A DNA stretch of 64,000 nt from Curvularia sp. ZM96 (Eukaryota; Ascomycota; Dothideomycetes; Pleosporales; Pleosporaceae). Below, piece after piece: positions 40,376 through 53,610 of this stretch; the first letter of the stretch is position 1; every line of letters starts with the position of its first letter. The notes under the pieces were generated by a model, which worked only from the letters and a program-made list of their open reading frames with translations, made no database searches and had not been told where the DNA came from. The DNA is taken from assembly GCA_022457065.1 (NCBI GenBank), contig JAJGBQ010000008.1, positions 558,001 through 622,000 on the forward strand. The letters run 5' to 3'. Position numbers and translations under genes: made by a program.

Positions 40376-42429
40376 TTTCGAAACAGTTGAATATATTGAC
40401 AATCGTCTTAACGGATCGATTGATGGGTCTGAAATCGGGCAACCCCATCAATTAGATATATAAGTGTTGAGCGCTAGGAGAACATACGCACTCAATCACT
40501 AGCATGGCAGATCGCTCCTCTATCAGTAAACAACAGACGACCTAAGCCAAGAGTCTGGAAGTCAATAGGCCATGCTTAACTTGCGGCTATGTATTCGGCC
40601 CTTTGAATGCGAGCAGTCGCATCAAGGGTAACTAGTCCCCCCTTGTATCGAGTCAACCCTCGGACGATCCATCCCACTAAACGTGCTGACCGAAATCGGT
40701 TTCCAGTTCGCGCACCTCGTTTGTTCAAAGCGCACGGTGGTTCTCTAAGGAACTTACCCAATATATACTAGCGCCGTGCAGGGGCTCTGCGGTCATGATT
40801 AGTTCTGACTGTGAGTGTAACGGCGCAGGCAAGACTACTTGGATCAGTATCGGCAGTAGTGTCACTCAGAGGCATATGGGAGTGCGTGGGACATCAAACG
40901 AGCCTTGATTCGAATAGACACCTATAGGCCTTGTACGAAAGGATATCAAAAGTCTGCAGAACTAACTACAGGGAGAGTCTCAATATATACCTGTCCTGGT
41001 CGGGTCCGAATCGGATCCGACTCCAAGAATGCTTGACTGCTGAAGGAGGGCGGCGGATATTTGTTCCGATCCGACTCCGGTAAAGGTCCGGTGCTGGGCA
41101 GAACTGTAACGTCGTTACAGTGAGGTTTAGCGAGCAGTCCTCTTTGTGATTGGCCTCGTCCGGCACTAATATAGCACACTAGATTTACTAACCAATTAAA
41201 ACGATTAACTATGGCAGTAGCCCTAAAAGCGCTAGCACATTCCTAGTAAGCGTCTTGAAGTGTAGCCGTTGTAAGGGGCTAGGCTCAAAGAGCTATACTA
41301 GAAAACCTCAGATAACGAGATTGTATTCGATAGAGACTAAGCTCTAGACTACGTAGCTATCTATATAGGAGCAGGCTAGTTGCCTAAGCAACAATCGGAC
41401 CGGGCAGGTGGAGTAAACGAGGTCGTAGACGAGTATGGGAGGCGATGGGCGTTCAGCCCACTACAGCCGTGCGCTGAGAACAAATGATGTGCGCGAACTA
41501 GAAACTGATTTCGGTTAGCACTATAACAGACATTTCATGGGGAAATCCGCAATTCTGGAATAGGCGAATCGGTGTTACACGGGGGTTCGCTATACTCACC
41601 TAGTCTCGGTCCGGGTTAGGGCGAGACTTGTATAAAGTATTCCGTGCGATTGTTTTCTGGCGATTCGTAGTGGAGAGAAGTTATAGGAGTTTAACCGAGT
41701 AAAATAACAATCAATTCTATGGTGAATAGAATAACTAAGTATCAATCTGTGTAAGAGAAGAACTTATGAGAGTTGACCACAACGAGTGTAATAATGAAAT
41801 CCAACCCATTCTTATACCCATTGCCCTTGGTCCTGTCTTCACTGTCTTCACGAAATAACCCTTGTCATCCGTGAAGTCCCTGAAGACACCTTAGTCACGT
41901 GAAGGAGTGTCCTCACATCCTTAGCGTGTTTCCCTGTGCTTGGCGTGAAGCCAGTCACGTGATCGCCGCCCCGCGGTGATCATTACCTTTTGACGTGGCG
42001 CCCAATGGTCTCCAACCTGCGGCCATCGTTCAGGAGAGATCCTTCGCTGTTACTTGTAACAATCGGCTCCCTTTCCAGATTTCTAAAGCCAATCTGCTGG
42101 GTACGAGAGCCAGGGTTGGAAGTAGCTACAATGGGTAACTATCTGAAAAATTAACATTAACTAATGCACGCGCCGCCTCTTAACTGCGCTCCCCAGTCCA
42201 TCAGTGAACCCACACCGAGTCGCAACACAGTGCCTGAACGCTGCCCATAGCTTGCTACAACACTTGTCGCCAAGACCTATGGTACCACCGCTAATATATA
42301 TGTAGTTAGGTTCTCTAGCCCTACTTAACGCCTAGCTAAGGTCGCCTAAACTTACTAGACGTGGATTGATCCTGTTATCATACAAATCTTAGCATCAACA
42401 TTCGCACAGTCGAGTATCCAAACCTAGTA
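40376..42429. other. repeat fragments, no gene
   Basis: Holds an LTR-like piece at about 41270-41420 sharing GTAAGGGGCTA and GATTGTATTCGATAGAGA-like blocks with 38047-38115, and repeat R5 at 41937-42062. No coding domain was recognised. Confidence 0.45.
41937..42062 (+). repeat. dispersed repeat R5 (LTR-like fragment)
   Basis: Same order of blocks as 32790-32900 in reverse: CCAGTCACGTGATC, GATCATTACCTT, GACGTGGCGCCCAATGGT, TGTTACTTGTAACA. Confidence 0.6.
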
Positions 42430-44254
42430 ACGTACCCCACGGGTTAGTTGCGCACGCTAGCTGTTGCCCTCACCAAAACCCCCCTCTACAGCCCAATACA
42501 GCCCACTTTGGCCCTATATAGTACAATGTAATACAAGATATTATTTAGAGACTACTTCTACTACTTGCTTGCACGTTCGCGCATTATGCCTAGTCCTATT
42601 ACACCGTCCACACCGCCGTTGGGATGGTTCACCCACTTCAGCGCGCTTCTGCTTCTTTGCCTTCTTCCCATCACTACGCGCCCCAAAGTCCTGAAGAGTG
42701 GCCAAGCGCGCCCCATCTTCAATTGTTAAGGTCCCCTCTGCCTAAACCCGCTTTCTTTTGTGTGATTTTCGTCGCGTTGCGGCCTCATTTGCTGCCTTAA
42801 GCTCAGCGATCTCCTTTTGTGCTAACACTAACTTATGCGCAATGATAGCTGCCCCCTTTGAGACCTTCTTAAAGGCCTCCACGATAGACGTTGGTGAGCT
42901 ATCTTGATATCTTTGAATCCTCTGCTTCACCAGCGTCGATTGCGACCCTAATTCTAGGGTATTACTGGGGGTTTGCGACAGCCAGGGCTGGGTGTTGATA
43001 GGTAGGGGCGATGGAGCGCGCAACTAGACATCAAGGGCTGATATGACCCGTTCTAGGTCAAATAGGACTAATCCATCGCCTCGAAACCCTCGGACATTGC
43101 TAGAGGTAAATGAGGTATTAAAAGCCCGCTTAAAGCAAGATAGGAACTCTTGTTTTGTGACGTAGCTAATCTGGCTGCGCATGAGCGCTTCGACTTGGCG
43201 TCCGTAGGCCTGCTTCAAAGGGGCAAAACAGCCCACATCAAGAGGCTGTAAGAGGTGATACGAGTGTGGAGGCATGCAAATAGTAACAATACAGTTATCT
43301 TTGCAGTATTTTTGGAAATCTAGCGAGTTGTGGCTCTCATGGCCATCAATAATAAGCAGGCGGTAGACACCAACCTTCTTTGTCTTTGTATGCTCATCAA
43401 AGTGCTTTAGCCACGCAAGACCAAGCTCATTAGTCGTCCAGCCGTTCTCAGAGACTCCAATAACCCAGTTCTGGGGTATATAACCATCCCTGTACCAGCT
43501 TGAGAGGTGGTGGCGCGCCTTGAGGATGATGAAGGGCGGAATCGTCCACCCGGTCGCATTGATGCCCTGGATGACTGTTGCCCACTCTCTGTTACCAGGC
43601 TGGATAGTCTTTGGCCGTCCACGTCTCTCTGAAGCTGTAACAACAGCTCCAGGGGAAATCTGGCCCATCATGAAGCCCGTCTCGTCAAAGTTATACGTGT
43701 TGTCGTCCTGGATACCATACTTGGCTTTCATGTTAGCTACTAGGCCAAACCAGGCTTGGATAGTCCTAGAATCCTCGCAGAGAGCTCTCTTGTAGTCGTA
43801 CTTTCGATTAAATCGCGTTACAAGCTCAGATCGGCGTTTGACGAACGTACTGGGCCAGTTTTGTCCAACCTGGTCCAGATTGCGCTCAGCGCGCAAAGAA
43901 TTGGCCATATTAGCCACGTCTGCGAGCCTAGGGGGAAATCCACGCGTAACTAGCTTAATTATATGCTTAATAACCACGTCCTCCTCAAGCTTAGTTAGAT
44001 TTATTGTTTTAGGCCAGCGATCTGTCTGTGAAGGTTGTCCTGCGCGTCGACGGCTTAGTGTCTTACGAGAGACGCTATAGATAGCTGCAGCGCGTCGCTC
44101 TAAGAGATTCGCGTCTTGTTTAAGAGCCTGAAGAGCAAGCTATATCTGACGTTCAGTAGAGGGTTGTAAATGCTGTTGTTGTTGCGACATTAGAGTAGAG
44201 TGATTGTTTTGGTGAGGGCTTGGCAAAAGTGGGCCACGAACCCGTGAGGTACGT
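42430..44254 (-). mobile_element. complete pogo/Fot1-type transposon
   Basis: Inverted ends ACGTACCCCACGGGTT (left) and ACGTACCTCACGGGTT (right, complement) with TA on both sides (42428-42429 and 44255-44256). About 1.8 kb carrying one transposase on the minus strand. Structurally complete but its transposase has stops. Confidence 0.9.
42541..44190 (-). pseudogene. pogo/Fot1 transposase with three TAG stops
   Basis: From ATG 44190 to TAA 42541 one frame of 550 codons is open except for TAG at 44142-44140, 43026-43024 and 42744-42742. Order: psq-type helix-turn-helix (AAAIYSVSRKTLSRRRAG), CENP-B-like DNA-binding helices, then the DDE domain with FDETGF, LLIIDGHESH and LLQPLDVGCF. A zinc knuckle CGRCNRTRHNARTC is at the C-terminus. 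All three stops are explained by CAG-to-TAG, as repeat-induced point mutation would cause. The element cannot make a full-length transposase. Confidence 0.88.
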
Positions 44255-45945
44255 TATAAGAGTGATAATAATTATGTTTTGTGCACTTCCCTGGCACTTT
44301 GAAAGGCTGAAGTTACTTCGCAACGAGGCACAGTAGGTAGCTGAATAAACCCTGCAATCCATTGTGCCAACAACATGCGCGCCGACGCCTCCAGAATGTC
44401 ACAGCTGCGTTATGATTGGAGAGGCTAAAACACGCGACGGTGATACCTTAGGCGTCATGATTGACAGTCATACTCCCGTTGGAAGCAGGTGGACACTGCA
44501 GTCTCGCTTCATATAGGAAATTTTGGGCTAGCGCCAGACAATAAGTCTCAACGGTTTGTATGAGCTGGATGAGGCCTTTACCTAACTCCACCTCAAGCAT
44601 GTTATCGGTCAACTGGAATCTCTCATATGAACAGCTGCAAAATTCGCGATCTCAGAAGTAGGAGAGAGGGGAAATTCCTAGGATGTGGGAGAGGGGATGA
44701 GGACGTGTAGATGGCCACCAACAGTCTGAACTATCTCGGTCTGCGACAGTCTAAAATCGGATACCAGACGGGACCCCACCACCACGGGCACGGTAGTGGG
44801 AGCAAAGATGGTTCGTTGCCCAAAGCGCCTGTCATAAATAACGCCAAGGAACCCACTGAATACTTCATATGATAATGAGCTAGCTCATAGGAGTTAAAGA
44901 CCAGCGCCATTTTGACCACTATTTTATAATTGACGACGAACTGCCATGCGTGAATAGGAGGAGGCTTGACTGTGTGATAAATCACACTAGCGCGCATCAT
45001 CTTGGCGACTAGTCCAACCTGGGCAGGTCAAATACCACTCGTTACACATATGCAGCGCGAATTTGGCGAGGTGATGAATCCTCGACATACGAAAGCAGCG
45101 TTGTGCTTGTACAGGATCGGGGTTGCGTGTCCATACTCTGAAGTTTAGCGTCGGCAGAGTTACGGTAGTTCGCTCGCTAGGGCTGATGTTATGCGTGGTG
45201 AATGTTATTAATCGTAATATAGTTTTGGCATAAGTTAAGTTACTCTTAACGTTATTTAGAAATGATGTAGGTACGTAAAAGTCATTTCGACATAGCTAAT
45301 ATGATTTATTATGCATGCTGTCAGATCGAAATCTACAGCTGCACACAGCGTATTCAAGGTGTTCGAAAGGTACGCCTGCATTGAGATATCATACCGCGTT
45401 ACTTGTCAGCTCTGTGTTGCCCTGCCCTGACATCAATATTCACTCCATCACAATGCATGTCGTCAGGTATAGATGGCACGATACGGCAAGCTCCGATTGT
45501 GGCCCCCTTCTTGACGATGAACGAGCCAAGTCGGAGATGGGAAGCCATGCACGAATGAGACTCTTCTTATACCGTTGAGATCTGCGGTTCACCATTTGCC
45601 TGATTGGACATCCTTGAAGTTTAATGATCACCCTTGACGACCTCTCGGTTCCGTTTCCCGGGCCACCTCTCTAGGGCTACCATGAAGTACACCCAACCGA
45701 TTGATGCCCTGATAGGAGCTTGAGCCTTTATCGCCCACATAAGCCATCTAAAACGACCCATTCTACCTCATCCAGCATTACACGGCCATATGTGTGTGCC
45801 TGTCTCTAGCAGTAACATAATCCACCGCTCCCAGGCTTCTCGTTCATGAGAGATGAAGATGATTGACTCAGGTCCTGCGCGTTGTGCTAGATTTGTTCCT
45901 TAGTCTTTGGAAAGTCCTGAATTTTATACTCGACTCAATGAGATA
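44255..45945. other. intergenic, no gene seen
   Basis: Only short frames. No repeat of the families defined here was recognised. Confidence 0.4.
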
Positions 45946-48230
45946 TGGGAGACTTTATCTTTACTATAAATCTAACTCTGCTAGATACTAGATAGCTTTG
46001 AGCTCATCAATGAGTTCTCTAAAGTCTATAGACAACGAACACACCGAAACGAATGCATAGGCGTTACTTCCCAATCAATTTCTACACTGGAAGAGATAAA
46101 CGATATGTTGAAGCAGGAGGAAAATATCCAAATCTCGCTCAGGCGTATACGCGAGATCGTCCACAGTCATCACCACAGAGCTCTTGCATTCATGACCGAA
46201 GATTGTAAGCGTTTATAAGACGTCACGACAAAACAAGTAGAGTTAGTATGGGCTTTTGGTATAAGGAAAGCTAAAAATTAAGGCTGATACTGTGCAACAG
46301 GACACTGAAAGCCAGCACTGACAAAGGGCTGACGACTTCTTGACGGCGTTAGGCGCCAACTCAGCTCTACTCTAGCTTCTAGAACGCATTGAGGAGAAGA
46401 TACCTCTGGACCCTAGTCACTCCATGATCGTCGCATTTGATGCACGAAATAATCAAGGGTATGCTGGTGCATAAAACAAGCTTCAATAGTTTAAGGAGAA
46501 TACTCGGAACATAGTCATGGGCCGGTTTCGTAGGTAGAGCCGGGTACAATGCATTCTACTAAGATATCTACTCTTTTTGTACGTTGGCCACGTAGAATCT
46601 GCGCGGTACTCCTGCATGCGTTTACTATGGGCACACAGAACCCCACCTAATCTAAGTCCATCTCTCCTCTACCACACTTTCTCCGTTGATGATGCACTCA
46701 GCATGCGACGGCGGGCCGCTCCGACAATAAAGTGGCTAGAGATATAGCACAGCCTAACGTTGTTCTAGTTTCGTCGTACTCCTAACATTAATCTTGATCC
46801 TGCTTACACGCTAGATCCTCACAAGCGTGAAGTCATGCTACTCTACTTGAGTAGCTCTTCCCAGCGTCGAACCTCCCTATTACAGGCTCCCGCAGCGTTT
46901 GCATACTCTCTTGATTCTCTGCAGATGCGTTAAACGCTAGTATTTTCTAGGATGACACCTACACAGCGAGAACAAGTCCTGACTGACGTGCCGCCGATCG
47001 ATCCCGCTTCGTATCTGCCATCGTACCCCCGCCGGCGCCACACAAACATCAAGAGCTATGCTTCCGAAAGCCGTATAACTACACACCGTATCTGTCAGCA
47101 CTCATATGGGTAGGGCGTCTAATTATCCTTAAGTATGCTCTGCCTCTTGCGGCCTTCAAACAACTTCAAGCTCCCTGGCCTGATCAAGTAGCGTACCCCG
47201 ATCAGACGCAGTGTTTTCGTGAAGACATACGACTGAAATATCTCCAACGAGGCATTTTTGTGCCCATTAGGTATCTGATCGAGCAACTGCAGCACTGGCG
47301 AGCAATTGCTAGGCGCGAAGGCCCTCATACAATTATAGCATAGTCAAGCGACGGGTTACCGCTGAACATTTCTAACGCAAGCATTCACATGCGCCAATTC
47401 CGCAAAATCGTGCATGAAGTTGTAGCCAGCACGCAGCACCCAGCGCGGTACCTTCTTTTCAGATGGTGACCAGAAGTACAGCTTGATCGTATTCACGACG
47501 ACCTTGCCGTTCACCAGCCAGGGTTTTCTTTCCTGGCGCAGCCTGCAAACGATCTGCAGGGTTCCTTCCGCGCTGTAAGCAAACTGGCCTTCTCTAGCAG
47601 TGGAGGGTGTTCTTTCAAGAAGAAAGCGGGCAAAGGAAAACTACGGCGCTATCTGCGCAACAGCGATTCCTTTGTGCGGCTGCTCTATGCTGCTAGTTAG
47701 AGCCTGCACAACACCACATACATCAGTCAGATTGATGGTCAGTCAACGTTCTATGGAGCATCTGACGCAGCATTCGCTGACGACGAAGAATCAAGGCATA
47801 GTTCATATGGATACCTATTCAAGTTCTACGGCATGTGTATAGACTGGAAGGCGACGCGCCAACGATCTGCTACAAAGTCTACTACAGAAGCAGAGCTGAT
47901 GGCGCTGTCGGTAGCTGGAGAGGAAATGTTTCATTCGTGTCGTACTACTGTGCCGAGGTGTTGCTGTGCATTGCCCTGGCAAACGCTTTGGCGGTGCTCC
48001 TGCCCTCAAGTCTCCCTTGCTCGGCTTTTCGGGACAGCTCCAGTCCGCTCGGTCCGCGATCCAGAAACAGCCGCAACCTCGACAAAACCAAGAAATGCTT
48101 GATACTCTGATCGTCAATTTGTTCGTTGCCATTACAGTGAGCTCCCTTCTGTATGGTTCGACGCAGCACCTGTATCAATCTTGCTTGGAAGCTCCCTCGA
48201 CATTAACGCCGCATAATTGAGCTACATCAG
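45946..48230 (+). mobile_element. decayed Ty1/copia retrotransposon
   Basis: The clear part is the RNase H region at 47716-48102: FYGASDAAFADDEESRHSSYGYLF, then IDWKATRQRSATKSTTEAELMAL, the standard copia sequence order. Just upstream, KGKLRRYLRNSDSF resembles the segment that joins reverse transcriptase to RNase H. Further upstream no domain can be read, and the 5' limit is a guess. No LTR pair was found. Confidence 0.6.
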
Positions 48231-48494
48231 GACCGCGTCACCACCACTCAAGGTTCCCCATATCGACCAAGCTGCCTTTGTTGTCAAAAAACATGTATCC
48301 ACGTGCCTAGCAGATGCGGCAATACATCATACTCACGATAAAGGCTTGCTTTTTGCTTAACGCGCTGCTGCACAGCCACAGCTCGTATCCGAGTCAGGCA
48401 ATCAACCTCGGCCTGAGGAGTTCAGCCTTGTCACCTGCACTGAATGTTAAAGACCCATTTGATACCATAGACCCCGACATACTCGCATCAACAC

Positions 48495-50652
48495 ATGGAA
48501 TCTATACAGATCTACCCTCATGGCCTCACAGGACGCACCATTCGGCTGCTCACCGTCGAACCAGGTGATGCTGACTCTCCGCTCCACTGCACTCTGGAAG
48601 AAATATGTTTGGATGATACATCAACCTCATACTACGCTCTATCGTACTGTTGGGGCGCAAGACATACTCCGGTCCAAATAACATGCAACTTCCATCCTCT
48701 CCTTATAACACCCAGCCTGCACTCAGCCCTACTCGAGTACCGGCGTCGAGGTACCAACATTCCCCTCTGGGTCGACGCAGTCTGCATCGACCAATCAAAT
48801 GTTGCCGAACGCACATCGCAAGTTCGCATGATGCAGATCATCTACTCGAAGGCCGCGTGCGTAGTGGTGTGGCTGGGCGAAGCAGAAGCAACGGATGGGC
48901 CAGCGCTAGAAGTGCTGAAGGCTGTCAATGCGCCATGGGCCAGGTTCAGTGATCCAACCACCGGGAGAGAGATCCCATTGTTTACTGGCCAGGACGACGC
49001 GAGTCATGATGCAAGCCTAGCCCTCAGAGTGTCGGACGCATCTTTCGATGCGCTGGCTGCGTTTCTCTTGAGGCCGTGGTTCAGCCGTATTTGGATGTAG
49101 GTGTCACAAATCGATTTGGCTTGGTGGACGAGGGTTTGTATTGACGAGTTGTAGTGTGCAGGAGTTCATCTGCGCAAGTGAACTGACCATCTGGTGTGGG
49201 TCGGAGACCCTCAACGAAGATTTCGCGGTCCTGGAAGCAGCTGCCCACTTGTTTACCATGTACAATTGCAACATCAAAACACAGCTTGCGACGACGGCGC
49301 TCAAAGATAAGGAGACAGAAGGGATAGGTAGGCCAAAAATGATGTGTGCAGGACGACTATGGGGCCTAAAGAGCTTCAGAGACAAGGGAATGAGTGGCAT
49401 CATGTGGCTCTTGCTCATTACACGGTGCTTCGACTCCACGGACCCTCGAGATAAAATCTTCGCGCTCGTAGGTCTAGCGAGCGATGTCGGTGAGGAGTTT
49501 GTAGACTATTCGAAAAGCTATGAGAATGTGGTCCAAGAGCTGAGCCATATGCTGCTGGATGGGAGGATCAAGACCACGTCAGGTTCGACATTGGATCTTT
49601 GGTCTTGTATAACCAGGGATGAAGATGACGACCTCTCTGGGCCAAGTTGGGTGGTTGACTGGCTCAAGTTGAGGGACTCATTGTACTCACCTTTGATGAG
49701 TCAGTACGAGTCGGAGAAGCCGATGATCCAGCGCCGTCCAGAGATCCAATTCTCGAAGACTGACGAGAAAGAAGTACACGGCCTCATCTCAGTGCTTCAC
49801 TTAGACTAACGCAATCAACAGACACTCCATGTCCGCGGGACGGTCTTCGATACAATAATCCACATTGTTCCGTCTCCCGTCGCCATGCGTCAACTTGTGC
49901 AGCAATCAGAATTCCTCACCTCCCAACACCTCCCCGGCTTCCACGACTGGCACACCGATGCAATAATGATTGTCGCAACAACCACCGCTGACCCGGACGC
50001 CATCTACCAAGCCACCGGCGAGTCACTTTACGACGCCTTCTGGCGTACATTATGCTGCAACCGCTCAGCCATGAACCCCTCAAATCTACCTGTCGACGAT
50101 AGTAGCTACCTCGCGTGGCGCCGGCTTCTGGACCATCAACAAGAGCGTTATGAGATCGAGATAAAGTGCCGGCGCATCTGTACGCGGCAGAAGCGAATAG
50201 TCTGCGGTCTCACCTCCCTCCTCATCTCGGCACTCACATACCGCTTCCGGCAGCAAAAGCTCCTCTTCATCGCCCTCCCATTCTCACTACCACCGCTGAT
50301 TCAACTCATCGACAAGGGTTACGATGTGGCGCTGCAGATACTGCTCTTCAGGTTGTTTCAGAACTACATGCAGCAAAGCACGCAGACGCAGATTGACCAG
50401 CGGGATTTCGAGAACAGTCATAGTCAGTGGACGCAGGGAAGGCAGTTCGCGGTCACGGCGCAGGGGCTAATGGGGTGGGTCCCGCTTGCGGCTAGGGTGG
50501 GGGACAATGTGGGGTTATTTGCAGGATGTAGAGTGCCGTTCGTGATGAGGGCGTTTCGGGAAGGGTACAAAATTGTGGGAGATACCTATATGCACGGTTT
50601 GATGAACGGTGAGGGCGAGGCGAGTGAGGGGGAGATGCTGCCGATTTTGTGA
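48495..50652 (+). CDS. HET-domain (heterokaryon incompatibility) protein
   Basis: CDS join(48495..49096,49155..49773,49822..50652), 683 residues. Intron 1 (58 bp) rejoins the HET core as SRIW-IVQEF; intron 2 (48 bp, CTAAC branch) joins KE-TLHVRGTVFD. HET motif 1 is YYALSYCWGA, motif 2 is PLWVDAVCIDQSNVAERTSQV...VVVWLGE, motif 3 is RPWFSRIWIVQE; then STDPRDKIFALVGLASD. HET proteins trigger cell death when unlike strains fuse, through partner-specific recognition. The C-terminal region has a hydrophobic stretch near 560-600. All motifs are present and no lesion is seen, unlike the remnant at 29.1-29.8 kb. Confidence 0.88.
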
Positions 50653-51189
50653 GGTAGGCACCCGTGTGTACAGCTACTTTCTTGAAAGCATTGCATCCAG
50701 CGCGCGCAATTGAAATACGCATAAAGCCCATATTACATGTGGGTAAGCTCTCTGCATGAAGGTGTCACGCTTCGTCCCTGCTCGAGCTAGCATCTGCAGA
50801 GCAAATCCACACCCGGACCTAATCCACCACGTTTGCGTCATCGAATCCGCTCATGCAAGCAGATATCGCTTTCTAGCTGCACGCACGCACTCGAACTGGT
50901 GATAGAAAACGGTCTTCATCTGACTGGCAACAATATAGTTAACGATCGGGCACTTTCACTAGCACCGACGACAAATCTGGAGCGTCTGGCTGTGCTTGGC
51001 AGGGTCCACAACTTCTGCTGCCTGAATACGCCACGTTCAAAATCTGCTTCCTAACACTTATCGGCGCTGCTCATCCCTCCAGCACCTTCGCACAGAATTT
51101 CTTGAACGGTGCCGGCTAACTATCGGGATCCGACACATTCCCGCAACGACACTTTCAACATTGATCTTCGCTTGGAGAGCCCATCAGCC
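50653..51189. other. intergenic, no gene seen
   Basis: No feature recognised apart from flanks of the neighbouring genes. Confidence 0.45.
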
Positions 51190-51729
51190 ATGAAAACCTT
51201 TGCATCGAGTAAAGACAAGTTTCTGACTGCCTTACAAGCCGGCAATACGGTGTCGATGGCACAGAAGCGCCTCAATGCGCGGCGAAGAGTCGGTGAGTCA
51301 GGGTAAGTCTTTCGGTCACAATCGAGTTCCATATACTGGAAAAGCCCTTCAGAAGAGCTCGGAATGCCTGATACGGGTCTCTACTACTTCCTCCGGGGGC
51401 TATGTAACTGGATCTATCGCTATGTGTACAGCAGCCTTGATCTTGTCGTCGAGCATGGTGGTTATGTTCATTGGTATAGGTTCATCGGCACTCATCCAGG
51501 GCTGTCTCAGACATATCACAAGCTCCATGAGGAGACCCATCTACTATCTCTTGGCCTCAACGAGGTAGAGATCGGTCGTTTTGAGATGTACGCTATGGGG
51601 GAAGAGGAGTTCTCATGGACACTAGCAGCGTTTCAAATGTTTACAGACGCACTAACGTCCATCCTTAAGTCACGAGACGCACCCCGTCGCGAGACGGACG
51701 CCAGGTACTTTGAGATCAAGCGATTGTAG
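51190..51729 (+). CDS. hypothetical two-exon protein
   Basis: CDS join(51190..51292,51353..51729), 159 residues. A 60-bp intron with a GTGAGT donor and CCTTCAG acceptor joins as RRRV-EELGMPD in frame. The protein is mixed charge with several aromatic residues (YYFLRGLCNWIYRYVY, then GGYVHWYRFIG). No signal peptide or known domain. The splice sites support a real gene. Confidence 0.45.
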
Positions 51730-52794
51730 TCTTCTGAGTGCGCGTGGTTAATATACAGTCTTCTGTTAATAGTTTCTAAGCCTACTTTAGACTGCTTCTG
51801 TATTTCAAGATACAAGATTTACAACGTCGTTGACGCCTGCACGCCGTACACACTAGAGCCTTTTATTTTGCCAAAATCTAGGCCCATGCTATACAGCACT
51901 GCACTCAACTCCTCAGACCATGTTGAGCTGATAAACTGACTTATCTAGGCTTCTGAGTGCTACCATGGGTATAGGAAGTCACCACCAACCTTATGGCAAT
52001 TGCCGCGCGCTGATTTATGTAGTTAGTGAGATAAGGGCTTAATTTTATACTGCATGCAGAGGAAACTCATAGGGCTCCCAAGCTCTTCTTGATGCGCGTG
52101 TGCTGATAGGTCCCTAGCTAACTCCGGGTACGTACGACCTGTAAAGTCCTGGCCATATCATACTCGTGGGACATTATACATAGTAGTATGTGGCAGGCTT
52201 GTAAGTGTAATTGTGTTTGATTTGAAATAAAAACCCCCAGCCTAGTATAGTCATGTCGTCTCTAGTTAATACTGGTCTCGTGGTTTCCAGGTGAGCCGGG
52301 ACAATGTCAGAGTACAAGTTGAATGTCAACGCCACAACAAACAACTTTGCGAATACACTATCACACAACAATTGCCTCAATCTGCCTCTACGATATTTTG
52401 CCAAGAAATGCTCTAGGGCTTTGCTCCAATCACATTACTGTTCTAACCCACGGGGAGTCGGGGATCCAACGTGCTGGAGGTAAACTGTTTACAGTTAGAC
52501 TGCGGGCTTTATCTTTTTGAGTTAGGCGATAGCCGGTCAACGGAGTTACATTGATGCGGGGCACAATGGGCTTATTCTCATATTAGAGGATGTGATTAGT
52601 TCATGGACATGCACATGGATTGTGTATTAGCTTGTTGACGCGGGCGGATACGCACACCAAAGCCACGCACTTATGCCGGCGCGGGTATTGCGTACCCACG
52701 AAGTGGAAATTACAAGGGTCACTTGTTTGGGGTGGACGCAAACAAGGCTTTTTTGCCGTCTTTTGTGTTGTGAAACGAAGGGTGAGGAGTCATC
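51730..52794. other. intergenic, no gene seen
   Basis: AT-rich up to about 52.4 kb. From about 52.6 kb the + strand becomes G/T-rich, a change that continues through the next ORF. Confidence 0.4.
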
Positions 52795-53610
52795 ATGCCC
52801 CTAGTTGGGGCAGCTTTTTTTGTTAACCTGCGTGTAGCGGTAATGGGTACGGTCTCAGATATATTGGCCTTGCGAAGCAGGCGATTTGTTTACTCAGCGA
52901 CGCGTCGTGGGAAACACCTTACCGAAACGGAGTTCGAGGATCAACTAAAGGTTGCGATAGCGCGCACAAAGCACAACATGCAACTGGAGGGTGCGCTTGG
53001 ATGGATTAGCAAAGCGACGAAAGGAGGGAGAGTTAGCGGGGGCAAGACCACCGGAAGGGGTAGCGTCCCGGAGAGGTTCTCTGAATTCACTGTGTTTTTT
53101 CATTTGCCGCAGGAGGTGTCTCCCGGGCGTATGCGCGACTGGATGGAAATTCAGCAATCGGGGTGGGTTGTTCAAGAGTATGGTCGCGAACAGAGTGAAA
53201 GCGCGGAGGTGTTTTTTGTATTTCCCTTTGTGAAGTGGGATGCTCCCCACCTAGGGCGCAAGTTTATAGGGCCAGGTTTGTTGATTAACTCTGGTACGGC
53301 ATTTGTGCAAACTGAGCGGAACGGCGTATCTGAAGCAGAGTCTGTTTGTTGCACCGAGGGCGAAGACGGTAAGGAGGCTGAGCGAAGCGAGTGCAGGAAT
53401 GATGCCCATTTTCCGTGTCGCCCGAAAACCAGCGCGAAGCGTGGCGGGAGTCGCTGCAGTCAGAAGAGAAAAGTTCATCAAGAAGTTGCCAAGCCGAGTA
53501 GCGCTGACCGTTCTTCTAAAGTGCTATCTGCACGGCGGAGGAGTACAAGCTCGGAATCTGAAGATACGATCCATGTTAGGGTACCTGCTGTAAGCGGGGA
53601 GCGGTGTTGA
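52795..53610 (+). CDS. orphan ORF of unknown function
   Basis: 271 residues from ATG 52795 in one exon. Residues 20-170 look like folded protein (RFVYSATRRGKHLTETEF, ERFSEFTVFFHLPQEVS, AEVFFVFPFVKWDAPH). The tail is basic, Ser-rich and Cys-containing (RRRSTSSESED). No family recognised. The sequence around it (about 52.6-53.9 kb) is G/T-rich on this strand, unlike its surroundings, which may mean a separate origin. It could be chance, but an 816-bp frame here is long for that. Confidence 0.4.
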   Translation: MPLVGAAFFVNLRVAVMGTVSDILALRSRRFVYSATRRGKHLTETEFEDQLKVAIARTKHNMQLEGALGWISKATKGGRVSGGKTTGRGSVPERFSEFTVFFHLPQEVSPGRMRDWMEIQQSGWVVQEYGREQSESAEVFFVFPFVKWDAPHLGRKFIGPGLLINSGTAFVQTERNGVSEAESVCCTEGEDGKEAERSECRNDAHFPCRPKTSAKRGGSRCSQKRKVHQEVAKPSSADRSSKVLSARRRSTSSESEDTIHVRVPAVSGERC

